From positions 1 to 64,000 of the forward strand of contig CAXKVV010002170.1 in assembly GCA_964058805.1 (NCBI GenBank): a stretch of 64,000 nucleotides of DNA. Direction: 5' to 3'. The stretch comes from Schoenoplectus triqueter. Its lineage: Eukaryota > Streptophyta > Magnoliopsida > Poales > Cyperaceae. The position numbers were made by a program, and so were the translations under genes. The notes under the pieces were generated by a model that was not told where the DNA came from, searched no databases, and saw only the letters and a list, made by a program, of their open reading frames with translations. Shown here piece by piece: positions 34,869-48,110 of this stretch (within the stretch, counting starts at the first letter, position 1; the number at the start of each line of letters is the position of its first letter).

Positions 34869-37478
34869 ATGTTTTGCGCTCCCGGACTCGTTTTCGGCGG
34901 TACCGAGGGCGTCGGGTCCCGTTTTCATGTATTGCGCGCCTGGACTCGGTTTCGGCGGTACCATGGGCGTCGGGTCCCGTTTTCATGTTTTGCGCTCCCG
35001 GACTCGTTTTCGACGGTACCGATGGCGTCGAGACCTGTTTTCATGTTTTGCGCTCTCGGACTCGTTTTCGATGGCGCCGAGGGCGTCGGGTCTCGTTTTC
35101 ATGTTTTGCGCGCCCGCACTCGGTTTCGGCGGTACCGAGGGCGTCGGGTCCCGTTTTCATGTTTTGCGCTCCCTGACTCGGTTTCGGCGGTACCGAGGGC
35201 GTCGGGTCCCGTTTTCACGTTTTGCGCGCACGGACTCGATTTCGGCGGTACCGAGTGCGTCGGGTCTCGTTTTCTTAATTTGGGTGCTCGAACTCGTTTT
35301 CGGCGGAACCGAGGGCGTCGGTTCCCTTATTCACGTTTTGCGCGCCCGTACTCGGTTTCAGCGGTACCGAGGGCGTCGGGACCCGTTTTCATGTTTTGCG
35401 CGCCCGGACCTTGTTTCAGCGGTACCGAGGGCGTCGGGTCCCGTTTTCATGTTTTGGGCGCCCGGACTCATTTTTGGAGGTATAGAGGGCGACGGGTCCC
35501 ATTTTCAAGTTTTGCGCGCCCGGACTCGTTTTCGGCGGTACCGAGGGCGTCGGTACCCGTTTTCATGTTTTGCGCGCACGGACCCTGTTTCGGCGGTACC
35601 GAGGGCGTCGGGTCCCGTTTTCATGTTTTGCGCTCCCGACTCATTTTCGACGGTACCGATGGCGTCGAGACCTGTTTTCATGTTTTGCGCTCTCGGACTC
35701 GTTTTCGGCGGCGCCGAGGGCGTCTAGACCCGTTTTCATGTTTTGCGCGCCCGGACTCGGTTTCGGCGGTACCGAGGGCGTCGGGACCCGTTTTCATGTT
35801 TTGCGCGCCCGGACCTTGTTTCAGCGGTACTGAGGGCGTCGGGTCCCGTTTTCATGTTTTGGGCGCCCGGACTCGTTTTTGGAGGTATAGAGGGCGACGG
35901 GTCCCATTTTCAAGTTTTGCGCGCCCGGACTCGTTTTCGGCGGTACCGAGGGCGTCGGTACCCGTTTTCATGTTTTGCGCGCACGGACCCTGTTTCGGCG
36001 GTACCGAGGGCGTCGGGTCCCGTTTTCATGTTTTGCGCTCCCGACTCATTTTCGACGGTACCGATGGCGTCGAGACCTGTTTTCATGTTTTGCGCTCTCG
36101 GACTCGTTTTCGGCGGCGCCGAGGGCGTCGAGACCCGTTTTCATGTTTTGCGCGCCCGGACTCGGTTTCGGCGGTACCGAGGGCTTCGGGACCCATTTTC
36201 ATGTTTTGCGCGCCCGGACCCGGTTTCGGCGGTACCGAGGGAGTCGTGTCCCGTTTTCATATTTTGCGCGCCCGGACTCGGTTTCGGCGGTACCGAGGGC
36301 GTCGGGTCCCGTTTTCATGTTTTGCGCTCCCGGACTCGTTTTCGGCGGAACCGAGGGCGTCGAGTCCCGTTTTTACGTTTTGCGCGCCCGGACTCGGTTT
36401 CCGCGGTACCGAGGGCGTCGGGACCCGTTTTCACGTTTTGCGCGCCCGGACCTTGTTTCGGCGGTACCGAGGGCGTCGTGTCTCGTTTTCATGTTTTGCG
36501 CGCCCGGACTCGGTTTCGGCGGTACCGAGGGCGTCGGGTCCCGTTTTCATGTTTTGCACTCCCGGACTCGTTTTCGGCGGTACCGAGGGCGTCAGGCCCC
36601 GTTTTCATGTTTTGCGCTTCCGAACTCGTTTTCGGCGGTACCGAGGGCGTCGGGTCCCGTTTTCATGTTTTGCGTGCCCGGACTCGATTTCGGCGGTACC
36701 GAGTGCGTCGGGTCTCGTTTTCTTAATTTGGGCGCTCGAACTCGTTTTCGGCGGAACCGAGGGCGTCGGGTCCCGTTTTCAATTTTTGCGCGCCCGGACC
36801 TTGTTTCGGCGGTACCGAGTGCGTCGGGTCCCGTCTACATGTTTTGCGCTCCCTAACTCTTTTTCGGCGGTACCGAGGGCGTCGGGTCCCGTTTTCATGT
36901 TTTGGGCGCACGGACTCATTTTTGGAGGTATAGAGGGCGACGGGTCCCATTTTCATGTTTTGCGCGCCCGGACTCGTTTTCGGCGGTACCGAGGGCGTCG
37001 AGTCCCATTTTCATGTTTTGCGTGCCCGGACTCGATTTCGGCGATACCGAGTGCGTCGGGTTTCGTTTTCTTAATTTGGGCGGTCGAACTCGTTTTCGGC
37101 GGAACCTTGGGCGTCGGGTCCCGTTTTCACGATTTGCGCGCCCGGACTCTGTTTCGGCGGTACCGAGGGCGTTCGGACCCGTTTTCATGTTTTGTGCGCC
37201 CGGACCTTGTTTCGGCGGTACAGAGGGCGTCGGGTCCCGTTTTCATGTTTTGCGCTCCCCGACTCATTTTCGACGGTACCGATGGCGTCGAGACCTGTTT
37301 TCATGTTTTGCGCTCTCGGACTCGTTTTCGGCGGCGCCGAGGGCGTCGGGACCCGTTTTCTTGTTTTACGCGCCCGGACTCGGTTTCGGCGGTACCGAGG
37401 GCGTCGGGTCCCGTTTTCATGTTTTGCGCTCCCGGAGTCGTTTTCGGCGGTACCGAGGGCGTCGGGTCCCGTTTTTAA
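34869..37478 (+). other. Longest open frame (869 codons), not a gene
   Basis: This frame crosses 45 monomers without a stop but is a by-product of the repeat. The consensus + strand has no TAA, TAG or TGA, and 58 bp shifts the frame by one each monomer, so the translation cycles through all three phases every 174 bp and yields a 58-residue protein repeat rich in R, F, G, S and P. Similar frames of 300-740 codons overlap in all phases across the window. They end at TTAATTT (C), TATAG or GTAGAG (F), CCCTGACTC, CCCTAACTC or ACTAGG. I find no promoter, intron, signal peptide or known domain to support coding. Confidence 0.93.
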
Positions 37479-38250
37479 GTTTTGGGCGCCCGGACTCATT
37501 TTTGGAGGTAGAGAGGGCGACGGGTCCCATTTTCATGTTTTGCGCGCCCGGACTCGTTTTCGACGGTACTGAGTGCGTCGGGACCCGTTTTCATGTTTTG
37601 CGCGCCCGGACTTTGTTTCGGCGGTAACGAGGGCGTCGGGTCCCGTTTTCATGTTTTGCGCGCCCGTACTCGGTTTCGGCGGTACCGAGATCGTCGGTAC
37701 CAGTTTTCATGTTTTGCGCGCCCGGACCTTGTTTTCGGCGGTACCGAGCGTGTCGGGTCCCGTTTTCATGTTTTGGACGCCCGGACTCATTTTTGGAGGT
37801 AGAGAGGGCGACGGGTCCCATTTTCATGTTTTGCGCGCCCGGACTATTTTTCGGCGGTACCGAGGGCGTCGGGTCCCGTTTTCATGTTTTGCGTGCCCGG
37901 ACTCGATTTCGGCGGTACCGAGTGCGTCGGGTCTCGTTTTCTTAATTTGGGTGCTCGAACTCGTTTTCGGCAGAACCGAGGGCGTCGGGTACTGTTTTCA
38001 TGTTTTGCGCTCGCGGACTCGGTTTCGGCAGTACCGAGGGCGTCGGGTACCGTTTTCATGTTTTGCGCTCGCGGACTCGGTTTCGGCAGTACCGAGGGCG
38101 TCGGGTCCCGTTTTCATATTTTGTGCTCCCTGACTCATTTTCGGCGGCGCCGAGGGCGTCGGGTCTTGTTTTTCGTGTTTTGCGCTCCCTGACTCGGTTT
38201 CGGCGGTACCGAGGGCGTCGTGTCCCGTTTTCACGTTTTGCGCGCCCAGA
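36385..38250 (+). repeat. Transition segment related to 40.6-41.9 kb
   Basis: About 36,390-37,710 resembles about 40,620-41,940 at an offset of 4,234 (then 4,233) bp, and through it the corresponding parts at about 44,390-45,650 and 46,510-47,250. The part from 37,716 (a 59-bp E monomer) to about 38,120 instead resembles HOR material near 48,050-48,450. Near 38,120-38,250 the order is irregular, with GTCTTGTTTTTCGTG as a local oddity at 38,163-38,177. It contains only monomers. Confidence 0.78.
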
Positions 38251-41200
38251 CTCGGTTTCGGTGGTACCGAGGGCGTCGGGACCCGTTTTTATGTTTTGCG
38301 CGCCCGGACCTTGTTTCGGCGGTACCGAGGGCGTCGGGTCCCGTTTTCGTGTTTTGCGCTCCCCGACTCATTTTCGACGGTACCGATGGCGTCGAGACCT
38401 CTTTTCATGTTTTGCTCTCTCGGACTCGTTTTCGGCGGCGCCGAGGGCGTCGAGACCCGCTTTCATGTTTTGCGCGTCCGGACTCGGTTTCGGCGGTACC
38501 GAGGGCGTCGGGACCCATTTTCATGTTTTTCGCGCCCGGACCCGGTTTCGGCGGTACCGAGGGAGTCGTGTCCCGTTTTCATGTTTTGCGCGCCCGGACT
38601 CGGTTTCGGCGGTACCGAGGGCGTCGGGACCCGTTTTTATGTTTTGCGCGCCCGGACTTTGTTTTGGCGCTAACGAGGGCGTCGGGTCCCGTTTTCATGT
38701 TTTGCGCTCCCTGACTCATTTTCGGCGGTACCGAGGGCGTCGTGTCCCATTTTCATGTTTTGCATGCCCGAACTCGTTTTCGGCGGAACCGAGGGCGTCG
38801 GGTCCCGTTTTCATTTTTTGCGCGCCCGGACCTTGTTTCGGCTGTACCGAGGGCGTCGAGTCCCGTTTACATGTTTTGCGCTCCCTAACTCGTTTTCGGC
38901 GGTACCGAGGGCGTCGGGTCCCGTTTTCATGTTTTGGGCGCCCAGACTCATTTTTGGAGGTATAGAGGGCGACGGGTCCCATTTTCATGTTTTGTGCGCC
39001 CGGACTCGTTTTCGGCGGTACCGAGGGCGTTGGTACCCATTTTCATGTTTTGCGTGCCCGGACCCGGTTTCGGCGGTACCGAGGGGGTCGTGTCCCGTTT
39101 TCATGTTTTGCGCGCCCGGACTCGGTTTCTTCGGTACCGAGGGCGTCGGGTCCTGTTTTCATGTTTTGCGCTCCCGGACTCGTTTTCGGCGGTACCGAGG
39201 GCGTCGGGTCCCGTTTTCATGTTTTGCGCGCCTGGACTCGGTTTCGGCGGTACCAAGGGCGTCGGGTCCCGTTTTCATGTTTTGCGCTCCCGGACTCGTT
39301 TTCGACGGTACCGATGGCGTCGAGACCTGTTTTCATGTTTTGCGCTCTCGGACTCGTTTTCGACGGCGCCGAGGGCGTCGGGTCTCGTTTTCATGTTTTG
39401 CGCGCCCGCACTCGGTTTCGGCGGTACGGAGGACGTCGGGTCCCGTTTTCATGTTTTGCGCTCCCTGACTCGGTTTCGGCGGTACCGAGGGCGTCGGGTC
39501 CCGTTTTCACGTTTTGCGCGCACGGACTCGGTTTCGGCGGTACCGAGGGAGTCGGGTCCCGTTTTCATGTTTTGCGCTCCCTGACTCGTTTTCGGAGGTA
39601 CCGAGGGCGTCGGGTCCCGTTTTCATGTTTTGCGTGCCCGGACTCGATTTCGGCGGTACCGAGTGCGTCGGGTCTCGTTTTCTTAATTTGGGTGCTCGAA
39701 CTCGTTTTCGGCGGAACCTTGGGCGTCGGTTCCCTTATTCACGTTTTGCGCGCCCGGACTCGGTTTCGGCGGTACCGAGGGCGTCGGGACCCGTTTTCAT
39801 GTTTTGCGCTCCCGGACCTTGTTTCAGCGGTACCGAGGGCGTCGGGTCCCGTTTTCATGTTTTGGGCGCCCGGACTCATTTTTGGAGGTATAGAGGGCGA
39901 CGGATCCCATTTTCAAGTTTTGCGCGCCCGGACTCGTTTTCGGCGGTACCGAGGGCGTCGGTACCCGTTTTCATGTTTTGCGCGCACGGACCCTGTTTCG
40001 GCGGTACCGAGGGCGTCGGGTCCCGTTTTCATGTTTTGCGCTCCCGACTCATTTTCGACGGTACCGATGGCGTCGAGACCTGTTTTCATGTTTTGCGCTC
40101 TCGGACTCGTTTTCGGCGGCGCCGAGGGCGTCGAGACCCGTTTTCATGTTTTGCGCGCCCGGACTCGGTGTCGGCGGTACCGAGGGCGTCGGGACCCGTT
40201 TTCATGTTTTGCGCGCCCGGACCTTGTTTCAGCGGTACCGAGGGCGTCGGGTCCCGTTTTCATGTTTTGGGCGCCCGGACTCATTTTTGGAGGTATAGAG
40301 GGCGACGGGTCCCATTTTCAAGTTTTGCGCGCCCGGACTCATTTTCGGCGGTACCGAGGGCGTCGGTACCCGTTTTCATGTTTTGCGCGCACGGACTTTG
40401 TTTCGGCGGTACCGAGGGTTTCGGGACCCATTTACATGTTTTGCGCGCCCGGACCCGGTTTCGGCGGTACCGAGGGAGTCGTGTCCCGTTTTCATATTTT
40501 GCGCGCCCGGACTCGGTTTCGGCGGTACCGAGGGCGTCGGGTCCCGTTTTCATGTTTTGCGCTCCCGGACTCGTTTTCGGCGGAACCGAGGGCGTCGAGT
40601 CCCGTTTTTACGTTTTGCGCGCTAGGACTCGGTTTCGGCGGTACCGAGGGCGTCGGGACCCGTTTTCACGTTTTGCGCGCCCGGACCTTGTTTCGGCGGT
40701 ACCGAGGGCGTCGGGTCTCGTTTTCATGTTTTGCGCGCCCGGACTCGGTTTCGGCGGTACCTTGGGCGTCGGGTCCCGTTTTCATGTTTTGCGCTCCCGG
40801 ACTCGTTTTGGCGGTACCGAGGGCGTCGGGCCCCGTTTTCATGTTTTGCGCTTCCGAACTCGTTTTCGGCAGTACCGAGGGCGTCGGGTCCCGTTTTCAT
40901 GTTTTGCGTGCCCGGACTCGATTTCGGCGGTACCGAGTGCGTCGGGTCTAGTTTTCTTAATTTGGGCGCTCGAACTCGTTTTCGGCGGAACCGAGGGCGT
41001 CGGGTCCCGTTTTCAATTTTTGCGCGCCCGGACCTTGTTTCGGCGGTACCGAGGGCGTCGGGTCCCGTCTACATGTTTTGCGCTCCCTAACTCGTTTTCG
41101 GCGGTACCGAGGGCGTCGGGTCCCGTTTTCATGTTTTGGGCGCACGGACTCATTTTTGGAGGTATAGAGGGCGACGGGTCCCATTTTCATGTTTTGCGCG

Positions 41201-44200
41201 CCCGGACTCGTTTTCGGCGGTACCGAGGGCATCGGGTCCCATTTTCATGTTTTGCGTGCCCGGACTCGATTTCGGCGATACCGAGTGCGTCGGGTTTCGT
41301 TTTCTTAATTTGGGCGCTCGAACTCGTTTTCGGCAAAACCTAGGGCGTCGGGTCCAGTTTTCACGATTTGCGCGCCCGGACTCTGTTTCGGCGGTACCGA
41401 GGGCGTTCGGACCCGTTTTCATGTTTATGCGCCCGGACCTTGTTTCGGCGGTACAGAGGGCGTCGGGTCCCGTTTTCATGTTTTGCGCTCCCCGACTCAT
41501 TTTCGACGGTACCGATGGCGTCGAGACCTGTTTTCATGTTTTGCGCTCTCGGACTCGTTTTCGGCTGCGCCGAGGGCGTCGGGACCCGTTTTCTTGTTTT
41601 ACGCGCCCGGACTCGGTTTCGGCGGTACCGAGGGCGTCGGGTCCCGTTTTCATGTTTTGCGCTCCCGGAGTCGTTTTCGGCGGTACCGAGGGCGTCGGGT
41701 CCCGTTTTTAAGTTTTGGGCGCCCGGACTCATTTTTGGAGGTAGAGAGGGCGACGGGTCCCATTTTCATGTTTTGCGCGCCCGGACTCGTTTTCGACGGT
41801 ACTGAGTGCGTCGGGACCCGTTTTCATGTTTTGCGCGCCCGGACTTTGTTTCGGCGGTAACGAGGGCGTCGGGTCCCGTTTTCATGTTTTGCGCGCCCGT
41901 ACTCGGTTTCGGCGGTACCGAGATCGTCGGTACCAGTTTTCATGTTTTGCGCGCCAGGACCTTGTTTCGGCGGTACCGAGGGCGTCGGGTCTCGTTTACA
42001 TGTTTTGCGCGCCCGGACTCGGTTTCGGCGGTACCGAGGGCGTCGGGACCCGTTTTTATGTTTTGCGCGCCCGGACCTTGTTTCGGCGGTACCGAGGGCG
42101 TCGGGTCCCGTTTTCGTGTTTTGCGCTCCCCGACTCATTTTCGACGGTACCGATGGCGTCGAGACCTCTTTTCATGTTTTGCTCTCTCGGACTCGTTTTC
42201 GGCGGCGCCGAGGGCGTCGAGACCCGCTTTCATGTTTTGCGCGTCCGGACTCGGTTTCGGCGGTACCGAGGGCGTCGGGACCCATTTTCATGTTTTTCGC
42301 GCCCGGACCCGGTTTCGGCGGTACCGAGGGAGTCGTGTCCCGTTTTCATGTTTTGCGCGCCCGGACTCGGTTTCGGCGGTACCGAGGGCGTCGGGACCCG
42401 TTTTTATGTTTTGCGCGCCCGGACTTTGTTTTGGCGCTAACGAGGGCGTCGGGTCCCGTTTTCATGTTTTGCGCTCCCTGACTCATTTTCGGCGGTACCG
42501 AGGGCGTCGTGTCCCATTTTCATGTTTTGCATGCCCGAACTCGTTTTCGGCGGAACCGAGGGCGTCGGGTCCCGTTTTCATTTTTTGCGCGCCCGGACCT
42601 TGTTTCGGCTGTACCGAGGGCGTCGAGTCCCGTTTACATGTTTTGCGCTCCCTAACTCGTTTTCGGCGGTACCGAGGGCGTCGGGTCCCGTTTTCATGTT
42701 TTGGGCGCCCAGACTCATTTTTGGAGGTATAGAGGGCGACGGGTCCCATTTTCATGTTTTGTGCGCCCGGACTCGTTTTCGGCGGTACCGAGGGCGTTGG
42801 TACCCATTTTCATGTTTTGCGTGCCCGGACCCGGTTTCGGCGGTACCGAGGGGGTCGTGTCCCGTTTTCATGTTTTGCGCGCCCGGACTCGGTTTCTTCG
42901 GTACCGAGGGCGTCGGGTCCTGTTTTCATGTTTTGCGCTCCCGGACTCGTTTTCGGCGGTACCGAGGGCGTCGGGTCCCGTTTTCATGTTTTGCGCGCCT
43001 GGACTCGGTTTCGGCGGTACCAAGGGCGTCGGGTCCCGTTTTCATGTTTTGCGCTCCCGGACTCGTTTTCGACGGTACCGATGGCGTCGAGACCTGTTTT
43101 CATCTTTTGCGCTCTCGGACTCGTTTTCGACGGCGCCGAGGGCGTCGGGTCTCGTTTTCATGTTTTGCGCGCCCGCACTCGGTTTCGGCGGTACGGAGGA
43201 CGTCGGGTCCCGTTTTCATGTTTTGCGCTCCCTGACTCGGTTTCGGCGGTACCGAGGGCGTCGGGTCCCGTTTTCACGTTTTGCGCGCACGGACTCGGTT
43301 TCGGCGGTACCGAGGGAGTCGGGTCCCGTTTTCATGTTTTGCGCTCCCTGACTCGTTTTCGGAGGTACCGAGGGCGTCGGGTCCCGTTTTCATGTTTTGC
43401 GTGCCCGGACTCGATTTCGGCGGTACCGAGTGCGTCGGGTCTCGTTTTCTTAATTTGGGTGCTCGAACTCGTTTTCGGCGGAACCTTGGGCGTCGGTTCC
43501 CTTATTCACGTTTTGCGCGCCCGGACTCGGTTTCGGCGGTACCGAGGGCGTCGGGACCCGTTTTCATGTTTTGCGCGCCCGGACCTTGTTTCAGCGGTAC
43601 CGAGGGCGTCGGGTCCCGTTTTCATGTTTTGGGCGCCCGGACTCATTTTTGGAGGTATAGAGGGCGACGGATCCCATTTTCAAGTTTTGCGCGCCCGGAC
43701 TCGTTTTCGGCGGTACCGAGGGCGTCGGTACCCGTTTTCATGTTTTGCGCGCACGGACCCTGTTTCGGCGGTACCGAGGGCGTCGGGTCCCGTTTTCATG
43801 TTTTGCGCTCCCGACTCATTTTCGACGGTACCGATGGCGTCGAGACCTGTTTTCATGTTTTGCGCTCTCGGACTCGTTTTCGGCGGCGCCGAGGGCGTCG
43901 AGACCCGTTTTCATGTTTTGCGCGCCCGGACTCGGTGTCGGCGGTACCGAGGGCGTCGGGACCCGTTTTCATGTTTTGCGCGCCCGGACCTTGTTTCAGC
44001 GGTATCGAGGGCGTCGGGTCCCGTTTTCATGTTTTGGGCGCCCGGACTCATTTTTGGAGGTATAGAGGGCGACGGGTCCCATTTTCAAGTTTTGCGCGCC
44101 CGGACTCATTTTCGGCGGTACCGAGGGCGTCGGTACCCGTTTTCATGTTTTGCGCGCACGGACTTTGTTTCGGCGGTACCGAGGGTTTCGGGACCCATTT

Positions 44201-45657
44201 ACATGTTTTGCGCGCCCGGACCCGGTTTCGGCGGTACCGAGGGAGTCGTGTCCCGTTTTCATATTTTGCGCGCCCGGACTCGGTTTCGGCGGTACCGAGG
44301 GCGTCGGGTCCCGTTTTCATGTTTTGCGCTCCCGGACTCGTTTTCGGCGGAACCGAGGGCGTCGAGTCCCGTTTTTACGTTTTGCGCGCTAGGACTCGGT
44401 TTCGGCGGTACCGAGGGCGTCGGGACCCGTTTTCACGTTTTGCGCGCCCGGACCTTGTTTCGGCGGTACCGAGGGCGTCGGGTCTCGTTTTCATGTTTTG
44501 CGCGCCCGGACTCGGTTTCGGCGGTACCTTGGGCGTCGGGTCCCGTTTTCATGTTTTGCGCACCCGGACTCGTTTTGGCGGTACCGAGGGCGTCGGGCCC
44601 CGTTTTCATGTTTTGCGCTTCCGAACTCGTTTTCGGCAGTACCGAGGGCGTCGGGTCCCGTTTTCATGTTTTGCGTGCCCGGACTCGATTTCGGCGGTAC
44701 CGAGTGCGTCGGGTCTAGTTTTCTTAATTTGGGCGCTCGAACTCGTTTTCGGCGGAACCGAGGGCGTCGGGTCCCGTTTTCAATTTTTGCGCGCCCGGAA
44801 CTTGTTTCGGCGGTACCGAGGGCGTCGGGTCCCGTCTACATGTTTTGCGCTCCCTAACTCGTTTTCGGCGGTACCGAGGGCGTCGGGTCCCGTTTTCATG
44901 TTTTGGGCGCACGGACTCATTTTTGGAGGTATAGAGGGCGACGGGTCCCATTTTCATGTTTTGCGCGCCCGGACTCGTTTTCGGCGGTACCGAGGGCATC
45001 GGGTCCCATTTTCATGTTTTGCGTGCCCGGACTCGATTTCGGCGATACCGAGTGCGTCGGGTTTCGTTTTCTTAATTTGGGCGCTCGAACTCGTTTTCGG
45101 CAAAACCTAGGGCGTCGGGTCCAGTTTTCACGATTTGCGCGCCCGGACTCTGTTTCGGCGGTACCGAGGGCGTTCGGACCCGTTTTCATGTTTATGCGCC
45201 CGGACCTTGTTTCGGCGGTACAGAGGGCGTCGGGTCCCGTTTTCATGTTTTGCGCTCCCCGACTCATTTTCGACGGTACCGATGGCGTCGAGACCTGTTT
45301 TCATGTTTTGCGCTCTCGGACTCGTTTTCGGCGGCGCCGAGGGCGTCGGGACCCGTTTTCTTGTTTTACGCGCCCGGACTCGGTTTCGGCGGTACCGAGG
45401 GCGTCGGGTCCCGTTTTCATGTTTTGCGCTCCCGGAGTCGTTTTCGGCGGTACCGAGGGCGTCGGGTCCCGTTTTTAAGTTTTGGGCGCCCGGACTCATT
45501 TTTGGAGGTAGAGAGGGCGACGGGTCCCATTTTCATGTTTTGCGCGCCCGGACTCGTTTTCGACGGTACTGAGTGCGTCGGGACCCGTTTTCATGTTTTG
45601 CGCGCCCGGACTTTGTTTCGGCGGTAACGAGGGCGTCGGGTCCCGTTTTCATGTTTT
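38250..45657 (+). repeat. HOR block 3: 3,767-bp unit, two copies
   Basis: About 38,250-41,890 is repeated at about 42,017-45,657. The period 3,767 equals 65 x 58 - 3, and three monomers each short by one base explain the deficit: the 57-mer at 40,038/43,805, a monomer with CTCGTTTTGGCGG near 40,791/44,558, and the join ATGTTTATGCGCCC near 41,423/45,190. Only scattered substitutions separate the copies, such as CATCTTTTGC at 43,102-43,111 for CATGTTTTGC. Confidence 0.9.
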
Positions 45658-48110
45658 GCGCTCCCTGACTCATTTTCGGCGATACCGAGGGCGTCGGGTC
45701 CCGTATTCATGTTTTGCGTGCCCAGACTCGATTTCGGCGGTACCGAGTGTTTTGCGCGCCCGGACTCGGTTTCGGCGGTACCGAGGGCGTCGGTCCCGTT
45801 TTCATGTTTTGCGCGCCCGTACTCGGTTTCGGCGGTACCGAGATCGTCGGTATCAGTTTTCATGTTTTGCGCGCCCGGACCTTGTTTCGGCGGTACCGAG
45901 GGCGTCGGGTCTCGTTTACATGTTTTGCGCGCCCGGACTCGGTTTCGGCGGTACCGAGGGCGTCGGGTCCCGTTTTCATGTTTTGCGCGCCCGTACTCGG
46001 TTTCGGCGGTACCGAGGGCGTCGGTACCAGTTTTCATGTTTTGCGCGCCCGGACCTTATTTCGGCGGTACCGAGGGCGTCGGGTCTCGTTTACATGTTTT
46101 GCGCGCCCGGACTCGGTTTCGGCGGTACCGAGGGCGTCGGGTCCCGTTTTCATGTTTTGCGCTCCCGGACTCGTTTTCGGTGGTATCGAGGGCGTCGTGT
46201 CCCGTTTTCATGTTTTGCGCTCCCGGACTCGTTTTCGGCGGTACCGAGGGCGTCGGGTCCCGTTTTCATGTTTTGCGTGCCCGGACTCGATTTCGGCGGT
46301 ACCGAGTGCGTCGGGTCTCATTTTGTTAATTTGGGCGCTCGAACTCGTTTTCGGCGGAACCGAGGGCGTCGGGTCCCGTTTTCACGTTTTGCGCGCCCGG
46401 ACTCGGTTTCGGCGGTACCGAGGGCGTTGGGACCCGTTTTCATGTTTTGCGCGCCCGGACCTTGTTTTCGGCGGTACCGAGCGTGTCGGGTCCCGTTTTC
46501 ATGTTTTGGGCGCCCGGACTCATTTTTGGAGGTATAGAGGGCGACGGGTCCCATTTTCATGTTTTGCGCGCCCGGACTCGTTTTCGGCGGTACCGAGGGC
46601 ATCGGGTCCCATTTTCATGTTTTGCGTGCCCGGACTCGATTTCGGCGATACCGAGTGCGTCGGGTTTCGTTTTCTTAATTTGGGCGCTCGAACTCGTTTT
46701 CGGCAAAACCTAGGGCGTCGGGTCCAGTTTTCACGATTTGCGCGCCCGGACTCTGTTTCGGCGGTACCGAGGGCGTTCGGACCCGTTTTCATGTTTATGC
46801 GCCCGGACCTTGTTTCGGCGGTACAGAGGGCGTCGGGTCCCGTTTTCATGTTTTGCGCTCCCCGACTCATTTTCGACGGTACCGATGGCGTCGAGACCTG
46901 TTTTCATGTTTTGCGCTCTCGGACTCGTTTTCGGCGGCGCCGAGGGCGTCGGGACCCGTTTTCTTGTTTTACGCGCCCGGACTCGGTTTCGGCGGTACCG
47001 AGGGCGTCGGGTCCCGTTTTCATGTTTTGCGCTCCCGGAGTCGTTTTCGGCGGTACCGAGGGCGTCGGGTCCCGTTTTTAAGTTTTGGGCGCCCGGACTC
47101 ATTTTTGGAGGTAGAGAGGGCGACGGGTCCCATTTTCATGTTTTGCGCGCCCGGACTCGTTTTCGACGGTACTGAGTGCGTCGGGACCCGTTTTCATGTT
47201 TTGCGCGCCCGGACTTTGTTTCGGCGGTAACGAGGGCGTCGGGTCCCGTTTTCATGTTTTGCGCTCCCTGACTCATTTTCGGCGATACCGAGGGCGTCGG
47301 GTCCCGTATTCATGTTTTGCGTGCCCAGACTCGATTTCGGCGGTACCGAGTGTTTTGCGCGCCCGGACTCGGTTTCGGCGGTACCGAGGGCGTCGGTCCC
47401 GTTTTCATGTTTTGCGCGCCCGTACTCGGTTTCGGCGGTACCGAGATCGTCGGTATCAGTTTTCATGTTTTGCGCGCCCGGACCTTGTTTCGGCGGTACC
47501 GAGGGCGTCGGGTCTCGTTTACATGTTTTGCGCGCCCGGACTCGGTTTCGGCGGTACCGAGGGCGTCGGGTCCCGTTTTCATGTTTTGCGCGCCCGTACT
47601 CGGTTTCGGCGGTACCGAGGGCGTCGGTACCAGTTTTCATGTTTTGCGCGCCCGGACCTTATTTCGGCGGTACCGAGGGCGTCGGGTCTCGTTTACATGT
47701 TTTGCGCGCCCGGACTCGGTTTCGGCGGTACCGAGGGCGTCGGGTCCCGTTTTCATGTTTTGCGCTCCCGGACTCGTTTTCGGTGGTATCGAGGGCGTCG
47801 TGTCCCGTTTTCATGTTTTGCGCTCCCGGACTCGTTTTCGGCGGTACCGAGGGCGTCGGGTCCCGTTTTCATGTTTTGCGTGCCCGGACTCGATTTCGGC
47901 GGTACCGAGTGCGTCGGGTCTCATTTTGTTAATTTGGGCGCTCGAACTCGTTTTCGGCGGAACCGAGGGCGTCGGGTCCCGTTTTCACGTTTTGCGCGCC
48001 CGGACTCGGTTTCGGCGGTACCGAGGGCGTTGGGACCCGTTTTCATGTTTTGCGCGCCCGGACCTTGTTTTCGGCGGTACCGAGCGTGTCGGGTCCCGTT
48101 TTCATGTTTT
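44903..48110 (+). repeat. HOR block 4: 1,603-bp unit, two copies
   Basis: About 44,903-46,507 is repeated at 46,506-48,110. The period is 28 x 58 - 21: the 38-bp monomer (45,716/47,319) costs 20 bp, GTCGGTCCCG near 45,788 and ATGTTTATGC near 45,190 cost one each, and the 59-bp E monomer (46,449/48,052) adds one. The left part of copy 1 is also the end of HOR block 3, so the two blocks overlap and share monomers. Confidence 0.9.

Larger units (their letters stand above)
25515..36385 (+). repeat. Large duplication: 25.5-29.8 kb and 31.8-36.4 kb
   Basis: About 25,515-29,815 is repeated at about 31,815-36,385. The offset is 6,300 bp at first, 6,628 bp after a 328-bp tandem gain in the right copy (near 32,480-33,076), and 6,570 bp after a 58-bp loss at 33,426. 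The stretch between the copies, about 29,815-30,720, resembles about 24,500-25,405 (offset 5,315 bp), and about 31,455-32,415 resembles 22,620-23,580 (offset 8,835 bp). Similarity between the main copies ends near 29,815/36,385, where GGACTATTTTTCGG faces GGACTCGGTTTCCG. Confidence 0.85.
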
